Origin: JAAZKV01 sp041659525
GTDB taxonomy: Archaea; Iainarchaeota; Iainarchaeia; Iainarchaeales; JAAZKV01
Direction: 5' to 3'
DNA length: 64,000 nt
Assembly: GCA_041659525.1 (NCBI GenBank)
Contig: JBAZYC010000001.1
Coordinates: forward strand, 558,001-622,000
Shown: piece by piece, positions 33,359 to 42,196 of the stretch
Numbering within the stretch: the stretch's first letter is position 1
Layout: the number at the start of each line of letters is the position of its first letter
Notes under the pieces: generated by a model
Database searches by the model: none
Told to the model about the DNA's origin: nothing
What the model saw: only the letters and a program-made list of their open reading frames with translations
Program-made: the position numbers and the translations under genes

Positions 33359-33985
33359 TTATTGTTCTTTGTATCTTTTTTCAATTCTTTCCCAATTTAG
33401 GTTCGTTAAAAAGTTATCAATGTAATTTGCTCTTTTTGGTCCGTCTTTATGATAGTAAGCGTGTTCGTATACATCAAGCGCAATTAATGGTTTTGCTCCC
33501 CAAATTGCCCCCACTCCGTGCTCATCGACAAGTAGATTTCTTAATTTTCCATCGCTAAGTGTATCAACAGAAAGTACAGCCCAACCAGAGTTTTTTGCAG
33601 CTAGTGCAGTAGCTTTGATATCAGCTTTCCATTCTTCAACTGTTCCAAAATCACTAATTATTTTTTTCTTTAATTCAGGCGCATCCTCGATGTTTCCGTT
33701 TCCCCCAATATTTTCCCAAAAAATATCGTGTAAAATATTTCCGTTTGCATTAAAAGTTTCTCTTCTTTTGAGTTCTCCTAGTTCAGAGTAATTCGCATTA
33801 GCGTTTTCGCGTAGTACTTTTCCCCCTTCAAGTAATTTTTTTTCAATTTCATTTCTTTTAGTAACATATCCTTTGTGGTGGGTGTTGTAGTGCCAATCAG
33901 TGGTTTCCACGCTCATTAAATTTGCGAGAAGTTTTTTTGCTTCTTCATCAGTATAAGGTCTTTTCTTTAATATGTGTTCAGTCAT
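33359..33985 (-). CDS. sod: Superoxide dismutase (Fe/Mn family)
   Basis: 208 residues from ATG 33985, which follows GGAGG by about ten bases. The frame is open seven codons earlier. Metal ligands are visible in THHKGYV, GNILHDIFWEN and DVYEHAYYHKDGPKRANYIDNF, with ligands His, His, Asp and His. WAVLSVDTLSDGKL is the middle conserved stretch. The length is normal. Metal preference (Fe or Mn) cannot be decided by eye. Its presence indicates exposure to oxygen at least at times. It is monocistronic, ending 32 bases from the small membrane gene. Confidence 0.95.
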   Translation of the reverse strand: MTEHILKKRPYTDEEAKKLLANLMSVETTDWHYNTHHKGYVTKRNEIEKKLLEGGKVLRENANANYSELGELKRRETFNANGNILHDIFWENIGGNGNIEDAPELKKKIISDFGTVEEWKADIKATALAAKNSGWAVLSVDTLSDGKLRNLLVDEHGVGAIWGAKPLIALDVYEHAYYHKDGPKRANYIDNFLTNLNWERIEKRYKEQ

Positions 33986-34069
33986 AATTCCGCCTCCAAA
34001 AAACATTTTTGTATATTAGAATTTATTGAAACGAAAGTAATTTAATCCTCTTTTGCATTATTAGTTAGT

Positions 34070-34618
34070 ATGATTGAAGTATTAGTTCTAGTGCTTTTTG
34101 TAATCCTATTTTTCTCAGGGATTTTTTTCTACTCTTCTTATAGGGAAAGAATTGTTTTTGAGAATGCTCAAAGGGAGGTTATTTCTGCTCAAGAAAAAAT
34201 AAAAATTGCTGAAAGAAAGTTCATGCAAGGAAAAATAAAAAAGAACGTTTTTGAAGCAATTCTTGATGAACTTGAAGAGGAATTAATTTCTGCTGAGTTA
34301 ATTGTTTTTAGACTAAAGAATTCTTCTTCTCTTTCGATTGGGGACAAGGCTAATCAAGTAATTGCAAAACTTGATAAACCTACAAAATATAGAAAAACAA
34401 AGATAGAAAAAATATTGAAAGAAACAGAGCTTCTTCGTAATGAAATGTCTATTCTTGAGGGTCGTTTTTTGAAGCACCAAATAAAGCAATCCGTTTTTGA
34501 AAAATTAGTTCAAGCTAAAGAATCAATGATGATTATAAAAGAAAAAGAATTAATGGACATAGTAATTAAGGGGTCTGATGAAAAGAAAGCTTTTGCAAAA
34601 GAAACTAAAGAAGAATAA
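34070..34618 (+). CDS. N-terminally anchored coiled-coil protein
   Basis: 182 residues. One N-terminal hydrophobic helix (VLVLVLFVILFFSGIFFYSSY) is followed by two long charged helical stretches that look like repeats of one unit (EKIKIAERKFMQGKIKKNVFEAILDELEEE and TELLRNEMSILEGRFLKHQIKQSVFEKLVQAKE). Both contain the pattern E-x-x-F-x(2)-x-I-K-x-x-V-F-E. The protein could bind a partner at the inner membrane face. It is convergent with RNase Z. No family is recognised. Confidence 0.65.
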   Translation: MIEVLVLVLFVILFFSGIFFYSSYRERIVFENAQREVISAQEKIKIAERKFMQGKIKKNVFEAILDELEEELISAELIVFRLKNSSSLSIGDKANQVIAKLDKPTKYRKTKIEKILKETELLRNEMSILEGRFLKHQIKQSVFEKLVQAKESMMIIKEKELMDIVIKGSDEKKAFAKETKEE

Positions 34619-34681
34619 AAAATAAATAAAATATTAGGGCTTTTTTTTAATTAGTATTTATTTAATTAAGTCTTTTTGTCC

Positions 34682-35590
34682 CTAAACAAGTATTGTTTCT
34701 AGTTCTTTTGGGATTATGGTGTTAGCAAATACTTTTCTTGCTTCAGTTTCCATTTCAGTACTTTGGGTGTTTCTTGCGCTGAAGTGGAATAATACAAGTT
34801 TTTTTACATTTGCTTTTTTTGCAATCTCAGCAGCCTGTAAAACAGTGGAGTGCATTGCTTCTTGTGCTTTATCTTTTTGCTTATCTAAAAAAGTTGCTTC
34901 GTGAACTAAAAGAGAAGCTCCTTTGCTTTCAGTAATAGTTTCTTTTGTAGGGATAGTATCAGATACAATTACTATTTTTCTTCCCTCTCTTTTCTTAGAA
35001 TAATCCATTACATCTTTTTGAACAAAAGTTTTTCCATTCACTTTAATTTTTTCTCCGTTTACAAGTTTTGCATAAAGTGGGCCAGGAGGTATTCCAAGTT
35101 TCTCTGCTTTTGCTCTATTAAATTCCCCAATTTTGTTTGCTTCTTTATAAGTAAATCCAAAGCAAGGAATTTCGTGTTTTAGTGGAAAAGCACTTAATTC
35201 AAATAAGTCATTTTTAATTATTGTTCCTTTTTTTAGTTCTTTAAATTCAATTGGAAAATTAGGATAAATTACCTCTTTCATTATTTTTACTATTTTTTCT
35301 TTTCCGCCTTTTGGAGAATAAATTGTTAGTTTTTCTTTTCTTTGGTTTAGTGCCATTGTTGCTATCCAACCAAATAATCCTAAAAAGTGATCCGCGTGCA
35401 TGTGTGAAATAAGTACAGTGTTTATTCCCATGAGTGAGTGCTCTGATTGCATTAATTGTCTCTGATTTCCTTCTGGACAATCAAAAAGAAGTTTTTCTCC
35501 TCTGTAAGATAGCACTATTGAAGCAAAGTTCTTATCCTTTTGAGGGATACTTCCTGCAGTTCCAAGGAAAGTTATTTTTATTGGTTCCAT
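34682..35590 (-). CDS. rnz: Ribonuclease Z (tRNA 3' processing endonuclease)
   Basis: 302 residues. Zinc-dependent endonuclease that cuts the 3' trailer of tRNA precursors. The MBL fold begins ITFLGTAGSIPQKDKN, with the metal motif SHMHADH (H63, H65, D67, H68) and further ligands in FPLKHEIPCFG, VSDT and LVLFHFSAR. GPLYAKL belongs to the flexible arm region. Length and order are typical of short-form archaeal RNase Z. Unlike the gene at 32506, all catalytic residues are present. Confidence 0.95.
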   Translation of the reverse strand: MEPIKITFLGTAGSIPQKDKNFASIVLSYRGEKLLFDCPEGNQRQLMQSEHSLMGINTVLISHMHADHFLGLFGWIATMALNQRKEKLTIYSPKGGKEKIVKIMKEVIYPNFPIEFKELKKGTIIKNDLFELSAFPLKHEIPCFGFTYKEANKIGEFNRAKAEKLGIPPGPLYAKLVNGEKIKVNGKTFVQKDVMDYSKKREGRKIVIVSDTIPTKETITESKGASLLVHEATFLDKQKDKAQEAMHSTVLQAAEIAKKANVKKLVLFHFSARNTQSTEMETEARKVFANTIIPKELETILV

Positions 35591-35661
35591 TTATACTCCT
35601 ATCTTGGCTTTTCATTATAAAGCTTTTGATTTGAGGGGTTTCTTTTTTCTTGTGGAATACC

Positions 35662-35670
35662 TTTTTTAAC
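35662..35670 (+). promoter_or_regulatory. Probable TATA box of lonB
   Basis: TTTTTTAAC lies 16-24 bases before the first ATG and 22-30 before the second; the spacing favours the second ATG (35692) or a leaderless start. Confidence 0.4.
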
Positions 35671-35685
35671 CTTTTATTTGAATAA

Positions 35686-37707
35686 ATGGGTATGGCTCTT
35701 AAAAAGAAAGTTGTTTCTAAAAAAGTTTCAAAAAAATCTGCTTTAGTTACTCCTAAGATTGAAGAAACCGCTGTAAAAGATTTTAATTTTGCTCATTTTG
35801 AAAACACTTCTCAAATACCAGTTCCGAAGAATTTAATCGGGCAGGTAATTGGTCAAGAGAAGAGTGTTGAAATAATTAGAAAAGCAGCAGCTCAGAAAAG
35901 AAATGTTCTTTTAGTAGGACTTCCAGGCACCGGAAAATCTTTACTTGCTCAAGCAATGTCAGAAATTTTGCCAGTTCAACAATTACAAGATGTTTTAATT
36001 TATCCAAATCCTGAGGATGCTAATCAACCAAGAGTTAGAGTGGTTCGGGCAGGGGAAGGAAAAAAGATTTTAGAAGAAGCAAGAATGGAGACTCAAAAAT
36101 CTGATGACTCAATGAGACTTGTTTCACTATTACTCCCAATTGGTTGGATGGTGTTATCAACAATTTTATGGCAACTAAAATGGTACCCTGATGTGGTATT
36201 TGCTGCACTAATAATTGTGGGAGCATTTTTACTTATTGGGGTAACTCTTGGGGGACAGATGCGTTCAAAGGACTCTGTTGTCTCTCCAAAACTTTTAGTT
36301 AATAATTTAGGGAAAAAAGTTGCTCCATTTTTTGAAGCAACTGGAAGTAGAGCTGGTGCTTTACTTGGAGATGTTCGTCACGATCCTCTTCAAAGCGGCG
36401 GTCTTGGTACCCCTCCTCACTTAAGAGTAGAACCTGGAATGATTCACAGAGCGAGCGGAGGAGTATTATTCATTGATGAAATTGCTACTCTTTCTCACAA
36501 ATCTCAACAAGAACTTCTAACAGCAATGCAAGAAAAAAAATATTCTATTACTGGTCAGAGCGAGAACTCAAGCGGAGCAATGACTAGAACCGATCCTGTT
36601 CCTTGTGATTTTGTTTTAATTGCAGCTGGAAATTATGAGGATTTAAGAAAAGTTCATCCAGCATTAAGAAGCAGAATTAGAGGTTATGGTTACGAATGTT
36701 ACATGAACGTTGACATGGATGATAATGAAGAGAACCAAGCAAAGATTGCTCAATTTGTTGCTCAGGAAGTTATTAAGGATGGAAAGATTTCTCATTTCCT
36801 AAAAGAAGCGGTTGAAGAAATTATTTTTGAAGCAAGAAGAAGATCTGAACACAAAGGAAAATTAACTTTGAAGTTAAGAGATTTAGGTGGACTTGTTCGT
36901 GCTGCTGGAGATATTGCTAAAGAAAAATCTCATCCATTTGTTTCTCGCCAAGATGTTTTCGAAGCAAAGATTTCTGCTCGTACTCTTGAAAACCAAATCG
37001 TTGATAAAATGATTGACACAAAGAAAGATTATGAAGTTTATTTAACTGTTGGAAAAATAGTGGGTAGAGTAAATGGACTAGCAGTATTTGGAGATGGAAG
37101 TGCAGGAAGTATTATTCCAATTGAAGCCGCAGTTACTCCTCCAAGTAGTAAAAATGAGAGTAAGGTTATTGCAACAGGTAAACTTGGAGAGATAGCTAAA
37201 GAAGCTGTTCAAAACGTTTCCGTTATTTTCAAAAAAATTAGTGGAAAAGATTTCTTAAAAGATATTCACATTCAATTCCTTCAAACTTATGAAGGGGTAG
37301 AAGGAGATAGTGCTAGTGTTTCAATTGCAACTGCAGTTATTTCGGCTACAGAAAATATTCCTGTTCGTCAAGATGTTGCAATGACTGGTTCTCTTAGTGT
37401 TCGTGGAGGAGTGCTTCCTGTTGGAGGAGTTTCTTCAAAGATAAGTGCAGCAATTAAAGCTGGTTTTAAAGAAATAATTGTTCCAAAGAGTAACGTTGGA
37501 GATATTGTTGTTAGTAAGGAAGAACTTGCTAAGGTAAAAATAATTCCAGTTTCAACTCTAGTAGAAGTACTTCAAGTAGCACTAGTTGATTCTCCACAAA
37601 AAACTCAATTTTTAAAAGATTTAACTAAAGCGGTTTACACAGATAAAATTTCTTTAATTCTTCCAAAAAAGTTTTTGCCAAAACCAATTTTAGTTAAAAC
37701 AAAGTAG
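35686..37707 (+). CDS. lonB: Archaeal membrane-anchored Lon protease (LonB)
   Basis: 673 residues. AAA+ module with Walker A GLPGTGKS (78-85) and Walker B LFIDEIATL. The archaeal hallmark is a pair of transmembrane helices inserted within the ATPase domain (about 143-161 and 169-189), which holds the protease at the inner membrane face. The C-terminal protease domain has the Ser-Lys dyad S542 (EGDSASVS) and K585 (GVSSKISA), 43 residues apart as in other Lon proteases. The N-terminus is Lys-rich. It is followed closely by a NUDIX gene (27 bases), so the two may be co-transcribed. Confidence 0.95.
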   Translation: MGMALKKKVVSKKVSKKSALVTPKIEETAVKDFNFAHFENTSQIPVPKNLIGQVIGQEKSVEIIRKAAAQKRNVLLVGLPGTGKSLLAQAMSEILPVQQLQDVLIYPNPEDANQPRVRVVRAGEGKKILEEARMETQKSDDSMRLVSLLLPIGWMVLSTILWQLKWYPDVVFAALIIVGAFLLIGVTLGGQMRSKDSVVSPKLLVNNLGKKVAPFFEATGSRAGALLGDVRHDPLQSGGLGTPPHLRVEPGMIHRASGGVLFIDEIATLSHKSQQELLTAMQEKKYSITGQSENSSGAMTRTDPVPCDFVLIAAGNYEDLRKVHPALRSRIRGYGYECYMNVDMDDNEENQAKIAQFVAQEVIKDGKISHFLKEAVEEIIFEARRRSEHKGKLTLKLRDLGGLVRAAGDIAKEKSHPFVSRQDVFEAKISARTLENQIVDKMIDTKKDYEVYLTVGKIVGRVNGLAVFGDGSAGSIIPIEAAVTPPSSKNESKVIATGKLGEIAKEAVQNVSVIFKKISGKDFLKDIHIQFLQTYEGVEGDSASVSIATAVISATENIPVRQDVAMTGSLSVRGGVLPVGGVSSKISAAIKAGFKEIIVPKSNVGDIVVSKEELAKVKIIPVSTLVEVLQVALVDSPQKTQFLKDLTKAVYTDKISLILPKKFLPKPILVKTK

Positions 37708-37734
37708 TTCTTTTACCTCTGCGTTATTTTGCTT

Positions 37735-38328
37735 ATGGCTGATGAGTTAATTGATGTAGTTGATCCTTCTACTGGTGTTCCAACCGGGGAAAAAATAATG
37801 AAGAGTGTAGCTCATCATAAAGGAATTTTTCATTTAGCAGTGCATATTTGGATTTACAATTCAAGCGGAGAGGTGCTTCTTCAGTTAAGAGCAAAGCAAA
37901 AGAAATTGTTTCCTGATTTGTGGGATATTTCTTGTGCAGGGCACATTGGAGCTGGAGAGAAGCCATTAGTTTGTGCAGTGCGTGAGATGGAAGAAGAACT
38001 TGGATTAAAAATAAAACCAACTGATTTAGAATTTGCTTTTAATTTTTTAGATTGCATGAACGCTAATGACAATATGATAAATAATGAGTTTTGTCCTGTG
38101 TATCTTTACAAGTATGATGGGAAAGCTGAAAAAGTAGTTCTTCAAAAAGAAGAAGTTGCAAAGGTAAATTTTTTCAAAATTAATTTTTTAGAAAAAGAGA
38201 TTTCCAAAGAAACTAATAACAAAATGTGTTTGCTTTGGAAGAATGAATCAGTTCCAAGAGTGTTTGAACTAATTAAAGAAAGAACTATTTCTAAAAGAAA
38301 AAAAGAACTTGATAAAAAAAGAATTTAA
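37735..38328 (+). CDS. NUDIX hydrolase, isopentenyl-diphosphate isomerase-like subgroup
   Basis: 197 residues from ATG 37735. The NUDIX box is GHIGAGEKPLVCAVREMEEELG, with the canonical REMEEELG core. The N-terminus DELIDVVDPSTGVPTGEKIMK and the segment HLAVHIWIYNSSGEVLLQLRAK are typical of the YfcD/Idi-1-like group, which hydrolyses nucleoside- or isoprenoid-type diphosphates. The Cys and Glu of true Idi-1 isomerases are not clear here, so isomerase activity should not be assumed. The C-terminus is Lys/Arg-rich. Confidence 0.85.
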   Translation: MADELIDVVDPSTGVPTGEKIMKSVAHHKGIFHLAVHIWIYNSSGEVLLQLRAKQKKLFPDLWDISCAGHIGAGEKPLVCAVREMEEELGLKIKPTDLEFAFNFLDCMNANDNMINNEFCPVYLYKYDGKAEKVVLQKEEVAKVNFFKINFLEKEISKETNNKMCLLWKNESVPRVFELIKERTISKRKKELDKKRI

Positions 38329-38364
38329 TTAAAAAAGAACTTAACCAAAAAGCAACTCGCTAAT

Positions 38365-39597
38365 TTAAGCAGTAACAATTATTCTTCCTTGCGAGATAGT
38401 GAATTGATCTCTCTTCTTTTCTATTCTCTTTCCTGCTTTTTGTTTTGGTTTGTTTTCTTGTATAGTGATTATTTGTTTTGATTTACTAATATCTACTACT
38501 TTTCCTAAGTAGTTTCCTGCTTCATCAAGTACATTAAGTCCAATAAAGATTTTTGTAATTCTTTCCCGTATATCAAACACTTTTGCTATTCTCATTGAGA
38601 GTATTAGTATTACAAAACTAATCATAATATTTGCAGGTAACCAAGAGAGTTCTGCTTGTCTAAGAAATACCAAAGTTCCAGCATCAACTATTGCCCAAAC
38701 GCAGAGAATTGAAACTGCTTGAATAATATAGTTTCCAACTTTGTAAGCTCTTTTAGTATAAACTGCATCAGTTCCTCTTCCAGCTATTACTAGTAGTATT
38801 GCAAATACTAAAAATGGGTAAGCAGTTCTTAGTGCGCTTGCAATATCAATTGTAACATCAATGAATTCAGAGGACATTAGTTGTAAGTAAACAATCCAAA
38901 GTCCAACAAGGGGTAGGAGTGTTGCTGCTATGTACATTACAAAGCTTATTCTTTGTTCTGACAAACTGTGAGTAACTATTCTAACAAATTCAACTAACTT
39001 GTCTTCTATTCCAAATCCTTTTAGCATTAAATATGCCCCTGCGATTAGAGCCATTACTTGGAAAGAGTAAGTTCCTAAAATAAAGTAAGTAAGTAGTATT
39101 ATTCCGGGTACTCCAAGGAACAATCTTGAAACCCCTGGATCTTTTAGTGCTTCTTTTATAGTGTAAAAAGTAGATTCAACCGCTTCTGCTTGTTTAATTA
39201 TTACTCTGTGAGTAGAAATTATTTTTGCTCTAGATTGAAGTAGAGGCATTACTTGTCCATCTTCCGCTCCATCAGTTACAAGAATCCATCCATCAATTAA
39301 GTAATCTTTTTGTAATTTGTCAAGTTGCTTGCTTATCTCTTTGTCAGCAGCAAGTCCAATTTTTCCTTCTCCAGTAAGAGTAACTACTTCCACATTCTTG
39401 TAGAGTTTAGCAGCTTCTTCTAGTTTAGCTACTGCTGCAAACATAGTATTAGCATCGCTTTCACTTGGATCGGCAAGGATTAGTTTTTGAGCAGCTTCTA
39501 GATTCTTCTCTTTCCCTATTACAGGCCCATTAACTTTAGTCTTTCTTCCAAGATCATTATCGCGGTCCACGCATACTACAAATATTTTTTTCTTCAT
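38365..39597 (-). CDS. DUF373 membrane protein
   Basis: 410 residues from ATG 39597 (MKKKIFVVCVDRDNDLGRKT). The first 150 residues form a soluble domain with the DUF373 signature CVDRDNDLG, GPVIGKEKNLEAAQKLILADPSESDANTMFAAV and WILVTDGAEDGQVMPLLQSR. The rest has about six membrane segments ending in a cytoplasmic tail with GNYLGKVVDI. The family is archaea-specific and its function is unknown. A TATA-like ATATTTATAG at about 39621-39630 would give a leaderless mRNA. It is divergent from the SPFH gene. Confidence 0.9.
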   Translation of the reverse strand: MKKKIFVVCVDRDNDLGRKTKVNGPVIGKEKNLEAAQKLILADPSESDANTMFAAVAKLEEAAKLYKNVEVVTLTGEGKIGLAADKEISKQLDKLQKDYLIDGWILVTDGAEDGQVMPLLQSRAKIISTHRVIIKQAEAVESTFYTIKEALKDPGVSRLFLGVPGIILLTYFILGTYSFQVMALIAGAYLMLKGFGIEDKLVEFVRIVTHSLSEQRISFVMYIAATLLPLVGLWIVYLQLMSSEFIDVTIDIASALRTAYPFLVFAILLVIAGRGTDAVYTKRAYKVGNYIIQAVSILCVWAIVDAGTLVFLRQAELSWLPANIMISFVILILSMRIAKVFDIRERITKIFIGLNVLDEAGNYLGKVVDISKSKQIITIQENKPKQKAGKRIEKKRDQFTISQGRIIVTA

Positions 39598-39761
39598 TTT
39601 GGTTAATCGCCTTTGCAAAGCTATAAATATCCTAAGTGATTAATCTTATATATAAATAGTGCTTTAAGATATTAAAGAGAATGATTAATTAAGTTGGAAT
39701 TAAATGGATAAGTAATTGAATAGAAGAGTGTTTAGAATAGATTTTTTGATAGTGTATTTTT

Positions 39762-40793
39762 ATGGCTGCAAATAATTTCAAGTACATGGTTTTTTTTGTT
39801 CTCTTGGCTGCAATAGTGATTAGTGTTTATACTCTATTTGTTTACCAAGATTTTGTAATAACTAATATTATTTGGATAGCAATTCTAGCAATTTTCGCTT
39901 GGGTTGTTTACAAGTATGATTTTATTTTACAATTAGTAGATTACCAAAGAGCGGTGATTTACAGATTTGGTAAAGTTAATAGGGTAGGGGGCCCTGGTTG
40001 GACTTGGGTTTGGCCTGTTATTGAAAAATTTGCTTTAGTAGACCTTCGTGTAATGACAATTGATGTTCCAAAGCAACACGTTGTTACAAAGGACGGAGTA
40101 GAAATTACAGTTGATGCTATTGTTTACATGAAAGTTAAAAAAGATAACCAAAGTGTAGTAAATTCAATTATTGAAGTTCAGGATTATCGTGAAGCTTCTA
40201 AATTATTTATTATTTCTTCTTTACGTGATGTAGTGGGATCAATGATTCTTGGGGAAGTTATTTCTAATATTGAAATTATTAATGCGAGAATAAAAGAAAA
40301 TTTAATGCAGATGTCAAAGAATTGGGGTATTAATGTTGAATCAATTGAAATTAAGGATGTAGAAATCCCTGAAATTGTTCTTAACGCAATGCACAAAGAA
40401 AAAGCAGCTGTTCAACAAAAGCTTGCTAGAATGGAAAGAGCGCTTGCTCACAAAGCAGAGATTGATGCTGTTCAAGAAGCTGCTTCAAAACTTGATGATA
40501 AAGCTCTTGCTTATTATTACATTAAAGCAATTGAGAATATGTCTAATAGTAAGGGTAGTAAAGTATTTTTCCCTTCAGAATTCTCAAAATTAGCAGAATC
40601 TTTTACTAACTCTACCCAAGGAGGATCAAAGAAAGATGCTAAAGGGGCAGAGTACTATAAGGATTTGTTAAAGAATTATGTTAATGGTGCAGTAAAGAAA
40701 GCTAAGAAAGCTGAAAAAGAAGTTGATGATAAAGACTCAAAGGAGTCCAAGGACTCTAAAAAAGATTCTAAAGGCAAGAAGAAGAAAAAATAA
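39762..40793 (+). CDS. SPFH / stomatin-like membrane scaffold protein
   Basis: 343 residues. Two N-terminal hydrophobic stretches (about 6-28 and 33-50) are followed by the Band-7 domain: LVDYQRAVIYRFGKVNRVGGPGWTW, DVPKQHVVTKDGVEITVDAIVYMKV and LRDVVGSMILGEV. It continues with a coiled coil (ALAHKAEIDAVQEAASKLDDKALAYYYIKAIENMS). A Lys/Asp/Ser-rich tail of about 40 residues (KKAKKAEKEVDDKDSKESK) is unusual and may bind nucleic acid or membrane surface. Such proteins often work with an NfeD partner or protease; none is adjacent, although LonB lies 2 kb away. Confidence 0.9.
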   Translation: MAANNFKYMVFFVLLAAIVISVYTLFVYQDFVITNIIWIAILAIFAWVVYKYDFILQLVDYQRAVIYRFGKVNRVGGPGWTWVWPVIEKFALVDLRVMTIDVPKQHVVTKDGVEITVDAIVYMKVKKDNQSVVNSIIEVQDYREASKLFIISSLRDVVGSMILGEVISNIEIINARIKENLMQMSKNWGINVESIEIKDVEIPEIVLNAMHKEKAAVQQKLARMERALAHKAEIDAVQEAASKLDDKALAYYYIKAIENMSNSKGSKVFFPSEFSKLAESFTNSTQGGSKKDAKGAEYYKDLLKNYVNGAVKKAKKAEKEVDDKDSKESKDSKKDSKGKKKKK

Positions 40794-40830
40794 AAGAAAA
40801 ACTAATTAGTTTTTCTTCAACCTATTTTTT
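40794..40830 (+). terminator. Perfect palindrome and T run after the SPFH gene
   Basis: Positions 40794-40817 form a perfect 24-base palindrome centred on CTAATTAG, directly after the stop codon. It is followed by CTATTTTTTTTAATT. This looks like a transcription terminator for the SPFH gene. Confidence 0.6.
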
Positions 40831-40894
40831 TTAATTAAAAAGTTTTTTTTTAGTTTATTAAAACTATTTTTTTATTAGCTAATTAATTTGATAT

Positions 40895-41167
40895 TTACTT
40901 TAATTTATCAAATTCTTTTTTGAATTCAGCTAATTCTTCTTTTGATTCTTTTATTGCTTCTTCAACAATTTTTTTAGGGGATTTTCCATCAGTTTTAACA
41001 ATGAATTTTGCTCTCTTATCAAGAGGGTGATCTAATTTGTATGCGCAGAATTCTATTCCTTCCATTGCAACAATTTTTTCTTTCAAGTAGTTTGGCAATG
41101 TGTGTCTTTCTCCTTCAATGTAGAATTCTAATTGGTTTTTTTCGTTTGATACAATATCTAGTTTCAT
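40895..41167 (-). CDS. rpoL: RNA polymerase subunit L (Rpb11-like)
   Basis: 90 residues. The Rpb11/AC19 pattern LEFYIEGERHTLPNYLKEKI is followed by EGIEFCAYKLDHPLDKRAKFIVKTDGKSPKKIVEEAIKE. The conserved HTL, HPL and SP positions are all present. With subunit D it forms the assembly platform of archaeal RNA polymerase. The 91-base gap to csl4 suggests that the two are read together or from close promoters, an arrangement seen in several archaea. Confidence 0.92.
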   Translation of the reverse strand: MKLDIVSNEKNQLEFYIEGERHTLPNYLKEKIVAMEGIEFCAYKLDHPLDKRAKFIVKTDGKSPKKIVEEAIKESKEELAEFKKEFDKLK

Positions 41168-41258
41168 TTCACATCACCTTACAAATGTCCTTTTAGCTTA
41201 CAATTAAAAACTTTCCATTTTGGTAAAAAAACCAAAATTCTAGCCCATTTTCTTCCAG

Positions 41259-42098
41259 TTACCATCTTTGTTGTGGTCTGTTTTGATGTCCACTAAATCC
41301 TTGGCCTTGCTTTCTAGAATCTCTTCCAGCATGATTTCCTCTTTCAGCATTTCCACTAAATTTATCCTCTCTATTAGCCACTCCGCTTGTATTGTGGTGC
41401 CCGCCAAAACTAGGGCCTTCTCTTCTTGGAGTTCTTTCTCTGTTTCCTCCAAAGTCTCCTCTTGGCCTAAATCCTCCGCCAAATCCGCCTTCTCTTCTTG
41501 GCCCTCTATTTCTGTCTCCAAAGTCTCCTCTTGGAGCAAACTCTCTTGGTTTTTGTTCTGCTTCGAACCATTTTCGTTCCTCAACGTTTCCACAATTAAG
41601 GCACATAAGTTTTTCATTAGAATATTTCATTTCCTGTCTGCATTTTGAGCAATAAGCTTTAGTTACTCCTAATCCTTTTTCGTTTGTTGCAAGATCTATT
41701 GCTAGTCTTGAAGCCATCATTATTCTTGCTCTTATAATATCTCCAATTTTCATTATTTTTTTAATATCCGAAATATATTCAGTTGAAATATTTCTTACTG
41801 GTAATTGAGCTGTTTTCATTCCAGTTATTTTTTTTCCACCTTCAGCACTAACTAATTCAATTACTGCGGTTGATTCTTTTACAAGAGTTATTTTTCCAAC
41901 TACTATGTCACCAGCTCTTAATTCTTTTATACTTTTTCCAGCTACTCTAACTTCTTTGTTAGCGTCATCAAATTCAACTTTTCCCATTACTTTTGCTTTT
42001 ACAATTCCGTTTTGTGCAAAAGTGTTTCTTTTAGGAACATATTCTTCTTCTGTGGTAATAATTTCACCAGGCATTACTATTTTTTGTTTTTCTGCCAT
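41259..42098 (-). CDS. csl4: Exosome subunit Csl4 with a long Gly/Arg-rich tail
   Basis: 279 residues from ATG 42098 (MAEKQKIVMPGEIITTEEEYVP). N-terminal Csl4 domain, central S1 domain (IVKAKVMGKVEF, LRAGDIVVGKITLV, IKKIMKIGDIIRARIM) and a C-terminal zinc ribbon (YCSKCRQEMK to LMCLNCG). Known archaeal Csl4 ends near here, at about 180-190 residues. This one adds about 95 residues of Gly/Arg/Asn/Phe with RGDFG and RREG repeats. Such RGG-like tails bind RNA and can promote condensates. The promoter TATTTTATATAAA lies about 25-40 bases upstream. Confidence 0.9.
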   Translation of the reverse strand: MAEKQKIVMPGEIITTEEEYVPKRNTFAQNGIVKAKVMGKVEFDDANKEVRVAGKSIKELRAGDIVVGKITLVKESTAVIELVSAEGGKKITGMKTAQLPVRNISTEYISDIKKIMKIGDIIRARIMMASRLAIDLATNEKGLGVTKAYCSKCRQEMKYSNEKLMCLNCGNVEERKWFEAEQKPREFAPRGDFGDRNRGPRREGGFGGGFRPRGDFGGNRERTPRREGPSFGGHHNTSGVANREDKFSGNAERGNHAGRDSRKQGQGFSGHQNRPQQRW

Positions 42099-42120
42099 TG
42101 TATTCATCCCCTAAAGATAG

Positions 42121-42137
42121 TATTTTATATAAAAAAA
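42121..42137 (-). promoter_or_regulatory. Probable TATA box of csl4
   Basis: The - strand reads TTTTTTTATATAAAATA, about 23-39 bases before the csl4 ATG, consistent with a leaderless transcript. On the + strand ACTTATAAATA (42177-42187) serves the divergent SpoIIM-like gene. Confidence 0.5.
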
Positions 42138-42196
42138 TCCATTACTTGTCCAGTATTGATTAAGTCAATAATAAGACTTATAAATAAAGTGGTTTT

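Noticed and set aside
41268..41655. Open frames on both strands across the csl4 tail
   Set aside because: They arise from the Gly/Arg-rich repeat codons. The Csl4 frame is supported by the S1 and zinc-ribbon domains upstream in the same frame.
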